NCBI RefSeq assembly: GCF_000147815.2
Contig: NC_015957.1
Coordinates: forward strand, 1,674,001-1,738,000
Origin: Streptomyces violaceusniger Tu 4113
Lineage (GTDB): Bacteria > Actinomycetota > Actinomycetes > Streptomycetales > Streptomycetaceae
Reading direction: 5' to 3'
Length of the DNA: 64,000 bases
Made by a program: the position numbers and the translations under genes. The notes under the pieces are model-generated. The model was given only the letters and a program-made list of their open reading frames with translations. It made no database searches and had not been told where the DNA came from. Below, piece by piece: positions 18,417 to 26,573 of this stretch (positions are counted from its first letter, which is position 1; each line of letters starts with the position of its first letter).

Positions 18417-19184
18417 ATGACTGTGAATCTCGAGGTTGCCGACGGCGTTGCCACCTTCCGCCTTGACCGCCCCCCGATGAACGCGCTCGACACCGCCACC
18501 CAGGACCGGCTGCGGGAGCTCGCCGCCGAGGTGACCCGCCGCGACGATGTGCGCGCCGTGGTCATCTGGGGCGGCGAGAAGGTGTTCGCGGCCGGCGCGG
18601 ACATCAAGGAGATGCGGGAGATGGACCACGCCGCGATGGTGGCCCGCTCCGGTGATCTGCAGGATTCCTTCACCGCCGTGGCCCGGATCCCCAAGCCCGT
18701 GGTAGCCGCCGTCACCGGCTACGCCCTCGGCGGCGGCTGCGAGCTGGCGCTGTGCGCCGACTTCCGGATCGCCGCGGAGAACGCGAAGTTGGGCCAGCCC
18801 GAGATCCTGCTCGGCCTGATCCCGGGCGCGGGCGGCACCCAGCGGCTGGCCCGGCTGGTCGGCCCGGCCAAGGCCAAGGACCTCATCTTCACGGGCCGTC
18901 AGGTCAAGGCCGACGAGGCGCTGACCATCGGCCTGGTGGACCGGGTCGTACCGGCCGAGGAGGTCTACGAGCAGGCTCACGCCTGGGCGGCGCGGCTGGC
19001 CCGGGGCCCGGCGATCGCGCTGCGCGCGGCCAAGGAGTCGGTGGACCGGGGGCTGGAGACGGACCTCGACAGCGGTCTCGCCCTCGAACGCACCTGGTTC
19101 GCCGGGCTGTTCGCCACCGAGGACCGGGAGATCGGGATGCGCAGCTTTGTCGAGGACGGGCCGGGTAAGGCCACGTTCCGCTGA
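18417..19184 (+). CDS. Enoyl-CoA hydratase/isomerase family protein
   Basis: A 255-residue crotonase-fold enzyme. The oxyanion-hole segments are FAAGADIKEM and GYALGGGCELALCADFRIA. The two catalytic acids of crotonase appear to be present: Glu in GQPEILLGLIPGAGGTQRL and a second acidic residue nearby. It is probably a fatty-acid beta-oxidation hydratase acting on trans-2-enoyl-CoA, but the superfamily is broad. It appears to be leaderless and controlled by the palindrome just upstream. It is a single gene with no pathway partners adjacent. Confidence 0.87.
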   Translation: MTVNLEVADGVATFRLDRPPMNALDTATQDRLRELAAEVTRRDDVRAVVIWGGEKVFAAGADIKEMREMDHAAMVARSGDLQDSFTAVARIPKPVVAAVTGYALGGGCELALCADFRIAAENAKLGQPEILLGLIPGAGGTQRLARLVGPAKAKDLIFTGRQVKADEALTIGLVDRVVPAEEVYEQAHAWAARLARGPAIALRAAKESVDRGLETDLDSGLALERTWFAGLFATEDREIGMRSFVEDGPGKATFR

Positions 19185-19302
19185 TACCTGATCGGTTCCG
19201 ATCGTCTCGGCCCGGGTCACGGAGCCGGGTATGCCCCGTGCGAGCGAATTTTCTTCGCCAACGGTCGGCCCTTGGATGACCTGGTCCGGTACGCTGGGTG
19301 AT

Positions 19303-19316
19303 CACGCGTATGCGTG
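19303..19316. promoter_or_regulatory. Palindrome downstream of a possible -10 box
   Basis: CACGC-GTAT-GCGTG is an inverted repeat with 5-bp arms inside a longer imperfect symmetry (GATCAC...GTGGTG). A TACGCT box at 19290-19295 could be a -10 for the ATP-binding protein gene. Binding is not demonstrated. Confidence 0.35.
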
Positions 19317-19431
19317 GTGACATCGCTGGTCAGCCGGGGTGTTGTGGCGCCCCAACTGCCTTTGGCATATGTCGGATCGGGTTTGTGGAGCCTGGGGCTC
19401 CGGTGTTCGGGATCCCACGGTTCCGCCCCGG

Positions 19432-19965
19432 ATGGCCTTTTGGGCGGCCATGATGGGGGGCATGGCGGGCTTGGAGGGAATGGAGCAGCCGCAGCAGCGC
19501 ACTGGTACGGCTGCGGTGCGGGGGGTGCCGCCCGTCGAGGACGAGCGGGCCCGCAGGGCGCTTGACCTCTTTGGAAACCCCGCGGCCGAGGAGGTGCGGC
19601 TGCCCTCCCGTCCCGAGTCCGCGGCGACCGCCCGCCGACTGGCCGAATACGTGGTGGCGCGCGACTGGGGGCTGGGCCTTCAGCTCGCCGAGCACACCGT
19701 GCTGCTCGTCTCCGAGCTGGTGGGCAACGCCGTACGGCACACCGGCGCCCGCACCTTCGGGCTGCGGATGCTGCGGCGGCGTGGCTGGATCCGGATCGAG
19801 GTCCGTGACCCCTCCCGGGGGCTGCCGTGTCTGCTGCCGGTGGGGGAGCTCGACACCAGCGGGCGCGGGCTGACGCTGGTCGACCAGCTCTCCCAGCGGT
19901 GGGGGGTCGATCTGCTGCCGTGCGGCAAGACGACCTGGTTCGAGATGCGCGTGGCCGAAAACTGA
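19432..19965 (+). CDS. HATPase_c_2 ATP-binding protein (RsbW/anti-sigma-like)
   Basis: A ~177-residue protein with one GHKL ATPase domain. The N box is VSELVGNAVRHTG and the G boxes are around IEVRDPSRGLP and TSGRGLTLVDQLS, followed by WFEMRVAE. In Streptomyces this family comprises dozens of small anti-sigma-factor kinases or regulators related to RsbW/SpoIIAB. The N-terminal ~45 residues are variable. Several ATGs are possible (19432, 19462, 19480); I give the longest plausible one. No sigma factor or antagonist gene is adjacent, so its partner is unknown. Confidence 0.82.
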   Translation: MAFWAAMMGGMAGLEGMEQPQQRTGTAAVRGVPPVEDERARRALDLFGNPAAEEVRLPSRPESAATARRLAEYVVARDWGLGLQLAEHTVLLVSELVGNAVRHTGARTFGLRMLRRRGWIRIEVRDPSRGLPCLLPVGELDTSGRGLTLVDQLSQRWGVDLLPCGKTTWFEMRVAEN

Positions 19966-20003
19966 TCGCGCGGGCGCCGGTGCGGACCTCGGCGCGGAGC
20001 GTG

Positions 20004-20051
20004 AAAAGGGTCCCCGTGTCGTCGTGTGCCGACGACACGGGGACCTCTTTT
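20004..20051. terminator. Strong bidirectional-looking intrinsic terminator
   Basis: GTCCCCGTGTCGTC (20010-20023) pairs perfectly with GACGACACGGGGAC (20031-20044) around a 7-nt loop. AAAA precedes the stem and CTCTTTT follows it. It lies 45 bp after the ATP-binding protein gene. The remaining ~350 bp to the amidase gene hold an AT-rich leader but no gene I can support. Confidence 0.85.
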
Positions 20052-20405
20052 CGTCCCCGGCCATGGCACGAAAGGGGTGTTCGTCATGGCATTCGGGGGA
20101 AGCGACCTCGCTCGGGTCAATGGGGTCGCGGCCCCGACTATCGCAGAGACGGTAGATCACTTCCAAGCCAATCCAAGGTGAGCTGTAACACTTGCCTTGC
20201 TAATGGTGGGTAGAGGGGCAATTTTCCTTTGTTGTCGACCTCTTTCTGGTGAATCTCCAGTGGTCCAGACCGTGACACGAAATCTTTCTTTGCCCGTCGG
20301 TTCTTGGCATGGCCCTGCCTAGCACTCACCATGGAACAGCGCTACGCGCGTCACACCCCCCACGTATCCCCCTTTGTCCCGGCTACGCCACTCGGGAGAC
20401 CCCCC

Positions 20406-21032
20406 ATGGAAGCGCACGGCCGCACCTCCACCCGGCGCGCCCTGCTCCGCTCGGGCGCCTATCTCGCCACCGCCGCCACCGGACTCACCGCCGCCGCAGC
20501 TACCGCCACCACCGCCCACGCCGACGACAGACGCCGCCGCCGCGCGGCCGCCTATCCCCCCACCCACTGGATCCCGGCCTCCACCTCCAACTACCGCGTC
20601 TCCAGCCGCCCGACCTCGTATCCGATCGACTTCGTCGTCATCCATGTGACGCAGGAGACCTTCCCGGACGCGATGAAGATCTTCCAGGACCCGGCCAAGC
20701 AGGTCTCCGCGCACTACATGGTCGCCTCGGCCGACGGCTATATCGGGCAGTTCGTCCGGGAGAAGGACGTCGCCTGGCACGCCGGCAACAAGGACTACAA
20801 CAACCGCAGCATCGGCATCGAGCACGAGGGCTGGGTGGACGACCCCAAGTGGTTCACGGACGAGATGTACGCCTCGTCCGCCGCCCTGACCGCGGCCGTC
20901 TGCGACCGCTTCGGCATCCCCAAGACCCGCGGCCACATCATCGGCCATGTGGAGGTCCCCGGAACCGATCACACCGACCCCGGCCCCCTGTGGGACTGGG
21001 ACCGCTATATGTCCCTGGTCAACAAAGCCTGA
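20406..21032 (+). CDS. Tat-exported N-acetylmuramoyl-L-alanine amidase (Amidase_2)
   Basis: A 208-residue secreted cell-wall amidase. The N-terminus has the twin-arginine pattern STRRALLRSG, a hydrophobic stretch and an AHADD-like cleavage site (~residue 40). The Amidase_2/PGRP-like domain follows. Zinc ligands are likely the His in VVIHVTQE, the His of AWHAGN and the late His in GTDHTDPG. RSIGIEHEG carries the acidic residue usual in the family. I chose the ATG at 20406; the upstream extension of the frame has no export signal. A close paralogue lies at 60356-61084. Confidence 0.9.
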   Translation: MEAHGRTSTRRALLRSGAYLATAATGLTAAAATATTAHADDRRRRRAAAYPPTHWIPASTSNYRVSSRPTSYPIDFVVIHVTQETFPDAMKIFQDPAKQVSAHYMVASADGYIGQFVREKDVAWHAGNKDYNNRSIGIEHEGWVDDPKWFTDEMYASSAALTAAVCDRFGIPKTRGHIIGHVEVPGTDHTDPGPLWDWDRYMSLVNKA

Positions 21033-21187
21033 GCCGCGAACCTAAGCGAACCTGGCGAACGTAGGCGAACCTGGCGAACGCCGCGTGCGCCGCTTATGTC
21101 GTGTACATCGCGACGCGGCCGACGGGCCGGCCGCCGCCGACCGCTAATCTGTGCGGGTCAAGCACACGCACGGAAGGGGCGGAACAG

Positions 21188-21418
21188 GTGGCGGATATCG
21201 AGGCGGCGCGCAAGGCGTTCGAGCGGTATGACCTCAACGGTGACGGCCAGATCACCGCGGCCGAGTACAAGAGCGTGATGGCGCAGCTGGGGGACCCGTA
21301 TGTCACGGAGCCCGTCGCCCAGGCCGTCATCAACGCCCACGACGCCAACGGTGACGGGCTGCTCACCTTCGACGAGTTCTGGGCGGCCCAGAACAAGGAC
21401 GGCAGCAAGACCGGCTGA
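21188..21418 (+). CDS. Two-EF-hand calcium-binding protein
   Basis: A 76-residue soluble protein built of two EF hands. The 12-residue loops are DLNGDGQITAAE (~15-26) and DANGDGLLTFDE (~52-63), both with complete Ca2+-coordinating positions. Small calerythrin/CabB-like proteins are common in Streptomyces and are thought to buffer or sense calcium. The GTG start at 21188 has an AAGGGG-type site upstream. It stands alone, convergent with the next gene. Its targets are unknown. Confidence 0.9.
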   Translation: MADIEAARKAFERYDLNGDGQITAAEYKSVMAQLGDPYVTEPVAQAVINAHDANGDGLLTFDEFWAAQNKDGSKTG

Positions 21419-21501
21419 ACGGGCCGCACGGCGGCTCCCAGCCGCATGGCGGCAACGGGCCGCGTGGCAGCAACGGGCCGCATGGCGGCACGGCCGGCGC
21501 G

Positions 21502-21810
21502 TCAGCGCCAGCCGCGCCGCTGTGCGCTCGCCCGCCGTCTGCGGTCGTTGCACAGCAGACAGCGGCCGTACCCGGGCGGCAGCGGGTCCTCCGGATCCCC
21601 GTACAGCGGATCGACGGCCCCGCGGGGATGCTCGGCACAGCCCGTGGCACCGCGCTCGGCGGTCAGCGACCCCGCGGCGGCGAGCGCCCGGCGCAGGGCA
21701 TCGGTGAGCAGCTCGGTCTCCGGCCCGGAGGGCGCGGCATCCAGCGAGAAGGCGATGTCCGACGCGGTGGTGAGCGCGCTGCGGAGTTCGCGCAGGTCTG
21801 CGTAACTCAT
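21502..21810 (-). CDS. Hypothetical protein with putative zinc-binding cysteines
   Basis: A 102-residue protein starting MSYADLRELRSALTTASDI. The first half is a helix-rich region. The second half has a CAEH pair and a GYGRCLLCNDRRRR tail, which together could bind one zinc ion (Cys/His plus CxxC). I do not recognise the family. It ends 84 bp from the EF-hand gene (convergent) and is followed upstream by the GH25 lysozyme gene on the same strand, separated by 46 bp. Confidence 0.65.
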   Translation of the reverse strand: MSYADLRELRSALTTASDIAFSLDAAPSGPETELLTDALRRALAAAGSLTAERGATGCAEHPRGAVDPLYGDPEDPLPPGYGRCLLCNDRRRRASAQRRGWR

Positions 21811-21856
21811 ACCGGGCAGCGTAGGCGCACCCACCGACAACGCCCCGAGGCCCCGG

Positions 21857-22525
21857 TCAGGACCCGCCCTCCCGCGCCTCCTCGCCACTCTCCGCCGCGC
21901 CCGCGTCGTCCACACCCTCCGCGATGTGGACGTCCTCGGCGTCCTCCGTCTCCTCCGCGGTGAGCGCCGCCCGGCTGGGATCGGCCCATGCCTGCAGCGC
22001 GGCCTTGCTGGAGAAGTTCGCCACGTCCTTGTCCAGCGGGCTGTCGGTGTACTGGTGGATCCGCCACTTGGCCTTGATGCGCGGCTTGCCCACCGTCACA
22101 TAGTCCGCTATCCACAGGCCGTCCCCGGCGTAGGACGTGGTGTCGTAGTTGAGCCAGAAGCTCCGGTTGCAGTAGAGCATCACGCGGTGCGTGGGACGCA
22201 GCTTCTTGACCTCGCGGATGAACCGGTCCTTCTCGGCGTTGCTGGCGCGGGTGCCGGAACCGGTGGTCTCCCAGTCCACGGCGAGCAGATCGTGCTTCTG
22301 GGACGCGCACTTCTCGACGAAGTACTGCGCCTGCGCCGTGATGTTGCCCGGCCACAGGAAGTGGTAGAAGCCGACGACGCATCCGGCCTTCCGTGCCCGG
22401 GACGCCTGCGAGGTCTGCTTCGGGTTGATGTACGACCGTCCTTCGGTGGCCTTGATGAAGACGAAGGCCAGCCCATCCGTGTCGAAGGTGGACTGGTGCG
22501 AACTCACGTCGATGCCGTGCAGCAT
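21857..22525 (-). CDS. GH25 family lysozyme (N,O-diacetylmuramidase type)
   Basis: A 222-residue glycoside hydrolase that cleaves the glycan strands of peptidoglycan. It opens directly with the GH25 core LHGIDVSSHQ, whose Asp is one catalytic carboxylate. LAVDWETT holds the paired Asp/Glu. FVFIKATEG, VGFYHFLWPG and RIHQYTD match the family barrel. There is no visible signal peptide, so the enzyme is intracellular, released on lysis, or exported unconventionally. The C-terminal ~35 residues are acidic (Glu/Asp/Ala-rich), probably disordered. Confidence 0.9.
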   Translation of the reverse strand: MLHGIDVSSHQSTFDTDGLAFVFIKATEGRSYINPKQTSQASRARKAGCVVGFYHFLWPGNITAQAQYFVEKCASQKHDLLAVDWETTGSGTRASNAEKDRFIREVKKLRPTHRVMLYCNRSFWLNYDTTSYAGDGLWIADYVTVGKPRIKAKWRIHQYTDSPLDKDVANFSSKAALQAWADPSRAALTAEETEDAEDVHIAEGVDDAGAAESGEEAREGGS

Positions 22526-22763
22526 GGTGCCTACCTCGGGTCAAGAACGAGTGGATACACGGGTGTTATTCCCCCTCTCGTACGGAGGACCCTACTGGGA
22601 CGAGATCGCGGTCCGCAGGCGTTCGGGTCCACGCCGGGGGAGCGTGCACGCCGAGGGAACGGGCGCGCCGGAGGAACGGGTGGGTCCGCACGGCCTCGGT
22701 CTTCCGGCTGTCCGTCGACGGTCGAGCGACCACGACTCGGCGGCGTCCAGTTCGAGGCGGCCT

Positions 22764-23600
22764 TCAGTGGCGCTCCCGGTCCCGGAGCGGGCGGATTGTC
22801 CGTGCGTACCAGGCCGACGAGGCCACCGCCGGTCCGACCGCGAGACCGGCCACGGCGATGAGAAAGACGACGATCAGCCAGGTCAGAAGCGTGAAAACGG
22901 GGCCGAGCGGGCCGAAGTCGGCCAGGCTGCGGGCCATGGCCACGGGCATGAGCAGCCGGGAGAGGTAACCCAGCAGGACGGTCCCCGCACCGGCGAGCAC
23001 GGCGCCCGGCAGCAGGTATGTCCAGGTGACGCGGCCGCTCAGCAGGAGATGCTGGGTCCACCACCACAGCAGGACGGCCGACAGCAGGGACAGCACCAGT
23101 CCGGAGACGATGCCCGTGCCGAACCCTCTGCGCAGCGGAGCCTGGACGAGGAGCACCGTGAGCCAGACGAGCAGCCACAGCAGCCAGCGCCACGCCGCCA
23201 CCCGCACCGCCGCCCTGGGCAGTCCCCAGCACCGTTCGCAGACCGCCTGGAGCGCCCTGCTGAACGCCGTCGCGGACACCAGGGTGACCAGCAGTCCGAC
23301 GGCCCCCGAAGGGCTCTTGGCCGTTCCCGGGCCGGTGAACGTACGGCGCACCTCGTCCAGGACGTCACCGCGCACGCCCACCACCGAGCGCAGGGAGTCG
23401 GCCAGGAGGTTCTGCAGCGTGTCGGGGACGAAGGCCGCCACCGCCATCAGCAGGGGCAGAGCGGTGAGGAACGCCTGGGCCGCCAGCCGGGTGGCGGCTT
23501 CCAGCACGTTCACCGCCACCAGGCGCTCCAGGAACCGGGCGGCCGGGCCGCCGCCGATCGCGGTCGTGACCCGCTCCCACAGTGTCCGCAGCGCCCGCAC
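22764..23600 (-). CDS. YihY/BrkB-family integral membrane protein
   Basis: About 278 residues with roughly six membrane segments between residues ~35 and 260, in the arrangement of the YihY/BrkB (virulence factor BrkB) family (LEAATRLAAQAFLTALPLLM; LVSATAFSRALQAVCERCWG). The family's role is unresolved; transport and envelope functions have been proposed. The frame is open for hundreds of bases upstream inside the previous gene. I place the start at the GTG at 23600, just after that gene's stop, with a weak GGGTGG site. The two membrane-protein genes are likely co-transcribed. Confidence 0.8.
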   Translation of the reverse strand: MRALRTLWERVTTAIGGGPAARFLERLVAVNVLEAATRLAAQAFLTALPLLMAVAAFVPDTLQNLLADSLRSVVGVRGDVLDEVRRTFTGPGTAKSPSGAVGLLVTLVSATAFSRALQAVCERCWGLPRAAVRVAAWRWLLWLLVWLTVLLVQAPLRRGFGTGIVSGLVLSLLSAVLLWWWTQHLLLSGRVTWTYLLPGAVLAGAGTVLLGYLSRLLMPVAMARSLADFGPLGPVFTLLTWLIVVFLIAVAGLAVGPAVASSAWYARTIRPLRDRERH

Positions 23601-23617
23601 GGCATACCACCCGGCCG

Positions 23618-25018
23618 TCAGGGACTTCCGTGACGGCCACCCGCCGCGGGACCGTCGGCCGTGGGGCCGTTCGCCGTGGGGCCGGACACCGTGGGGCCGT
23701 TCGCCGTGGGGCCACCAGCCGTGGGGCCGGACGCTCCGGCGATGACACCGAGCAGCGCCAGGACCCCCACGACGATGCCGAGGACGAGCCCCACGGACGC
23801 CGGAGTGGGGTGGTTCCACAGCACCAGGGCCAGCGCGCCGCCCGTGATCGCCACGCCGGTGATCCAGGCCCGGTGGGTGTCCAGCCAGCGGCCGAAGCCC
23901 CCGGTGCGGGCTCCGACGCGGGCCAGGCCCCGGCCGATGGCGCCGGTGCCGCGCGCCGCCGCCGAGCGGACGGCGCGGGCCCCGCGCCCGGGGCCGTACA
24001 GATACGCGGCGAGCGCGGTGACGACCGCGACGACGAGAAGCGTGCGGGTGCTTTCGCGCAGGAAGCGGACGAGGGTGTCGAAGATGAAGGCCGCCGGGCC
24101 CCGGGGCAGGGTCGCGGGCGGGACGGAGTCCAGGTAGACGCCGCGCACCACGGCCAGGCCCACCAGTAGCGCGACCATCATCACCGCCGTGCCGATCCCG
24201 GCGGCCAGCAGCGTGAGCCGATGCGCGGGGGAGAGCCACACGGCGAGCGCGGCGAGCACGATCGTCACGGCGGGCAGCCAGGTGCCGACGATGTCGAGGA
24301 GGCGCATCGCGCCTTGCGCCTCGTCCAGCTTGTCCGTCCGCACCAGCGTGAACTGCCGGTCGATGTAAGGGATCTTGGCGGCCTTCTCGTAGCCCGCCCG
24401 GACGAGGCGCTGTTTGACGTTGTCGACAAGGGTGCCGATGTCCAGGACGATCGCGTTCCCGCGGGCCTGGACCGCGCTGGTGCCCTCACCGGTGAGGACC
24501 TTGACGACGGCGGCGTGGGCGCGGCGGTTGGCGGCGTCCCACACCAACGGGAACTGATCGCTGGCGATCGCCTTGTGGACCACGCGGTGCACGGCGTCGG
24601 TGAGGGCGCTCTCCAGCGGCCCACCGAGCATTTTGGTGCCGTCCACGACGACGGACGGGGCTCCGGTCTTGTCCAGGTTCCTGGCGAGCTGGGCGGTGAT
24701 GGCGGGCACGTCGACCCGGTCGACCACGCGTCGGGTGAGCCGGTTGGTGACGGTGGACTGGACGCCGGGGTTCCTGGCGATCGGGGCGACGGTCTGGACA
24801 TACCGGTGGGGGTCGGTGATCTCCTCGTGCAGCCAGGTGGCGACGACGGCGAGCGGGGAGAGCAGGACCGCCAGCACGAGCAGCACACCCGCGCCCGCGT
24901 GGCGAAGCCGCCGGTGGCGTACGGCCGCGGCCCCGCGCAGCCGCTCGTACTCCCGTCGTTCGCTCCCGCTCAGCGGGTGGGGCCCGGCGGGGCCGGAGGC
25001 ATCGGCGGACGGATCCAT
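23618..25018 (-). CDS. Large membrane protein with repetitive Gly-Pro-Thr tail
   Basis: A 466-residue protein with its ATG at 25018 preceded by GGGAGG. One membrane segment at ~45-65 precedes a ~130-residue extracytoplasmic domain (HRYVQTVAPIARNPGVQSTV...). Further hydrophobic segments lie at ~220-300 and in the last 120 residues. The tail is GPTANGP-type repeats encoded by five 15-bp DNA repeats (23661-23735). It belongs to a conserved Streptomyces membrane-protein family with no function that I know of. It precedes the BrkB-like gene by 17 bp. Confidence 0.75.
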   Translation of the reverse strand: MDPSADASGPAGPHPLSGSERREYERLRGAAAVRHRRLRHAGAGVLLVLAVLLSPLAVVATWLHEEITDPHRYVQTVAPIARNPGVQSTVTNRLTRRVVDRVDVPAITAQLARNLDKTGAPSVVVDGTKMLGGPLESALTDAVHRVVHKAIASDQFPLVWDAANRRAHAAVVKVLTGEGTSAVQARGNAIVLDIGTLVDNVKQRLVRAGYEKAAKIPYIDRQFTLVRTDKLDEAQGAMRLLDIVGTWLPAVTIVLAALAVWLSPAHRLTLLAAGIGTAVMMVALLVGLAVVRGVYLDSVPPATLPRGPAAFIFDTLVRFLRESTRTLLVVAVVTALAAYLYGPGRGARAVRSAAARGTGAIGRGLARVGARTGGFGRWLDTHRAWITGVAITGGALALVLWNHPTPASVGLVLGIVVGVLALLGVIAGASGPTAGGPTANGPTVSGPTANGPTADGPAAGGRHGSP

Positions 25019-25306
25019 GGGTCCTCCCTCGCGCGGGACGTGAGGGAAGTGCCGCCGGACGCAGGCGCCACCGGAGAGTGGCGTGGTCACGGCGCTGATC
25101 ACCCCGGCGGGCGGCGCATCTCCTCGATCCGCGGTCCGAGGTTCTGGAAACGCGGCGACGGGCTGTTTCGATTCACGGCCGGGAGCCGGAAGCCGACGTG
25201 GGGGTGGGGAGGAGCGGTGGTGCGGTGGCGTGGTGGCGAGCCCGCCGCGGGGTACCCGTGGGATCGCACCTACCGGCGCTCACACCCCCTGCCCCCGGGA
25301 GGTCAC

Positions 25307-25690
25307 ATGACGTCGGCGGCACCCTGGACGGCACGCCTCGCCCTGGTCGCGGGCGTCATGGCGGTGGTGATCCTTCTCCTGTTCGCCGGGGCGCGGAGTG
25401 TGGTGCTGGTCGCGGTGGGGGTGGCCGGGACGGCGGTCACGCTGGCGGGCGTGTGGTGGATGCTCGTCCACAGAGGGCCGGTCAGGGCGCTGGCCGCCGT
25501 GCTGGCGGTGGCGGCACCGGTCGCCGTCCTGGTCCTCTACGCGCTGGCCGGACTGCTGTGGGTGGTGCTGGTCTCCCTCGCGCTCTGGGCGCTGGCGGTC
25601 GCCTCGGGGCGGTTCGCGCTGGCGGGAGAGACCGGGCCCCGGCACCCGAGGGAACGCCGGGTCGCACCGCCCGGGGGTACCGATCGGCAG
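25307..25690 (+). pseudogene. Truncated N-terminal membrane part of a diacylglycerol kinase-like protein
   Basis: An ATG at 25307 with GGGAGG 5 nt upstream opens four hydrophobic segments (TARLALVAGVMAVVILLLF through LLWVVLVSLALWALAVASG). That is how Streptomyces membrane-linked diacylglycerol/lipid kinases begin in my recollection. The kinase domain should follow 'RVAPP', with a lipid-kinase NPRSGGGK-type motif. Here the sequence after ~25680 turns into low-complexity arginine/proline frame that runs antisense through the small genes to 26236. I infer that the gene was cut when the XRE/RHS block arrived. Confidence 0.5.
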
Positions 25691-25775
25691 ACCGGCCATG
25701 GACTGGCGCAGGGTGCGGCGACTGGCGCTGACCACCGTCAGGACGGCGGCGGGGCGCGGACCGCGCTGATCATGG

Positions 25776-26039
25776 TCATCGCGCGTGCAGGTGTTGCGCG
25801 CCGCCCTCCCCGTCCGCCGGTAAACGGAGGGCCCCGGCGTCGGCCGTCCACTCGACCCCGCCTCGCTCCGGCCGGAGGAACGCGACGCGATCGCTGGACA
25901 TCCGGTGGTCGAAGCACAATTCGGCGACGCCGTGCACCGCCTGCACCACGCCGGTACGGCCACTGGCCGGGTCGTACGCCACCTGGCCGGGGGTGGGCAC
26001 TGGACGGTTGGGCTGTGGCTGATGGAACTGGTGGTTCAT
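25776..26039 (-). CDS. Small XRE/DUF397-locus protein
   Basis: An 87-residue protein. Its core VAYDPASGRTGVVQAVHG and VAFLRPERGGVEWTADA matches the short 'G.lv.D..tgrvG.v......v.LRP..GG.EW' proteins that accompany XRE-DUF397 loci in Streptomyces. Their function is unknown. The ATG overlaps the stop of the preceding 53-residue gene (ATGA), so translation is coupled. It is the last of a three-gene operon divergent from the XRE gene. Confidence 0.65.
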   Translation of the reverse strand: MNHQFHQPQPNRPVPTPGQVAYDPASGRTGVVQAVHGVAELCFDHRMSSDRVAFLRPERGGVEWTADAGALRLPADGEGGAQHLHAR

Positions 26040-26197
26040 GTGGCTCGTCCTTCGGGCTGCCGGGGGATGTGGACGGTGTGGGCGGGGTGGCGTCGGCGCA
26101 GTACCTCGTAGTCGGTGGCCTTGCTGTAGTCCCCGGCTCGTTTGGCCTGTTCGTGCAGTGCCGCGTAGTGGCGGCAGGTGGGGCAGACGTCGTTCAA
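26036..26197 (-). CDS. 53-residue CxxC/H protein of the XRE locus
   Basis: Starts at TTG (26197) with GGAGAG 6 nt upstream and runs to a TGA overlapping the next ATG by 4 bp. The sequence begins LNDVCPTCRHYAALHEQAKR: a CxxC followed by a histidine, then helix (AGDYSKATDYEVLRRR). Similar tiny zinc-ribbon-like proteins occur beside XRE-DUF397 genes. It is too short and non-ATG to be found by length-filtered searches. No function known. Confidence 0.6.
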   Translation of the reverse strand: MNDVCPTCRHYAALHEQAKRAGDYSKATDYEVLRRRHPAHTVHIPRQPEGRAT

Positions 26198-26200
26198 CGG

Positions 26201-26440
26201 TCACTCTCCGGTGGGCGCGGGTGTGGGTGTGGGTGAGAGGCAGGGCGGCTGGTGGCGCCGTGCGAGGTCTTCGGGGAGCGCCCCGCAGAAGAGGACGTCC
26301 GGAGTCCCTCCCAGCGACGGCACGGCCGGGCCCGCCGAACTCCAGCCACGTCGCCGCGCCACTTCCCGCATCTCGCGGGTGACCCGGTCCGCGACGCGAT
26401 GTCGGGTGGATTCGGTGATGTGTTCGGAGGGAAACACCAT
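26201..26440 (-). CDS. 79-residue hypothetical protein, first gene of the small operon
   Basis: Begins MVFPSEHITESTRHRVADRV with AGGAAG upstream of the ATG at 26440. The N-terminal half is a charged helix, followed by a short hydrophobic VLFCGALPEDLARRH segment and a proline-rich tail. I do not recognise a family. Its stop overlaps the ribosome site of the next gene, so the three genes form a tight operon divergent from the XRE regulator. Confidence 0.55.
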   Translation of the reverse strand: MVFPSEHITESTRHRVADRVTREMREVARRRGWSSAGPAVPSLGGTPDVLFCGALPEDLARRHQPPCLSPTPTPAPTGE

Positions 26441-26573
26441 GGGGGGTTCTTCCTGACCTGGATGTGTCTTGCGAGCTTTAATCACTCTGTGTACTCCCAG
26501 CGTTGCCCTGCGGGGCAGTGCGCAACAGGGATCGGGGCACACCAAGAGGCTTGGGGTGAGGGGAGAACCACAG

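Noticed and set aside
20160..20405. Riboswitch or small RNA in the AT-rich leader before the first amidase
   Set aside because: The region is AT-rich, but I found no conserved aptamer elements; probably an ordinary long leader and promoter.
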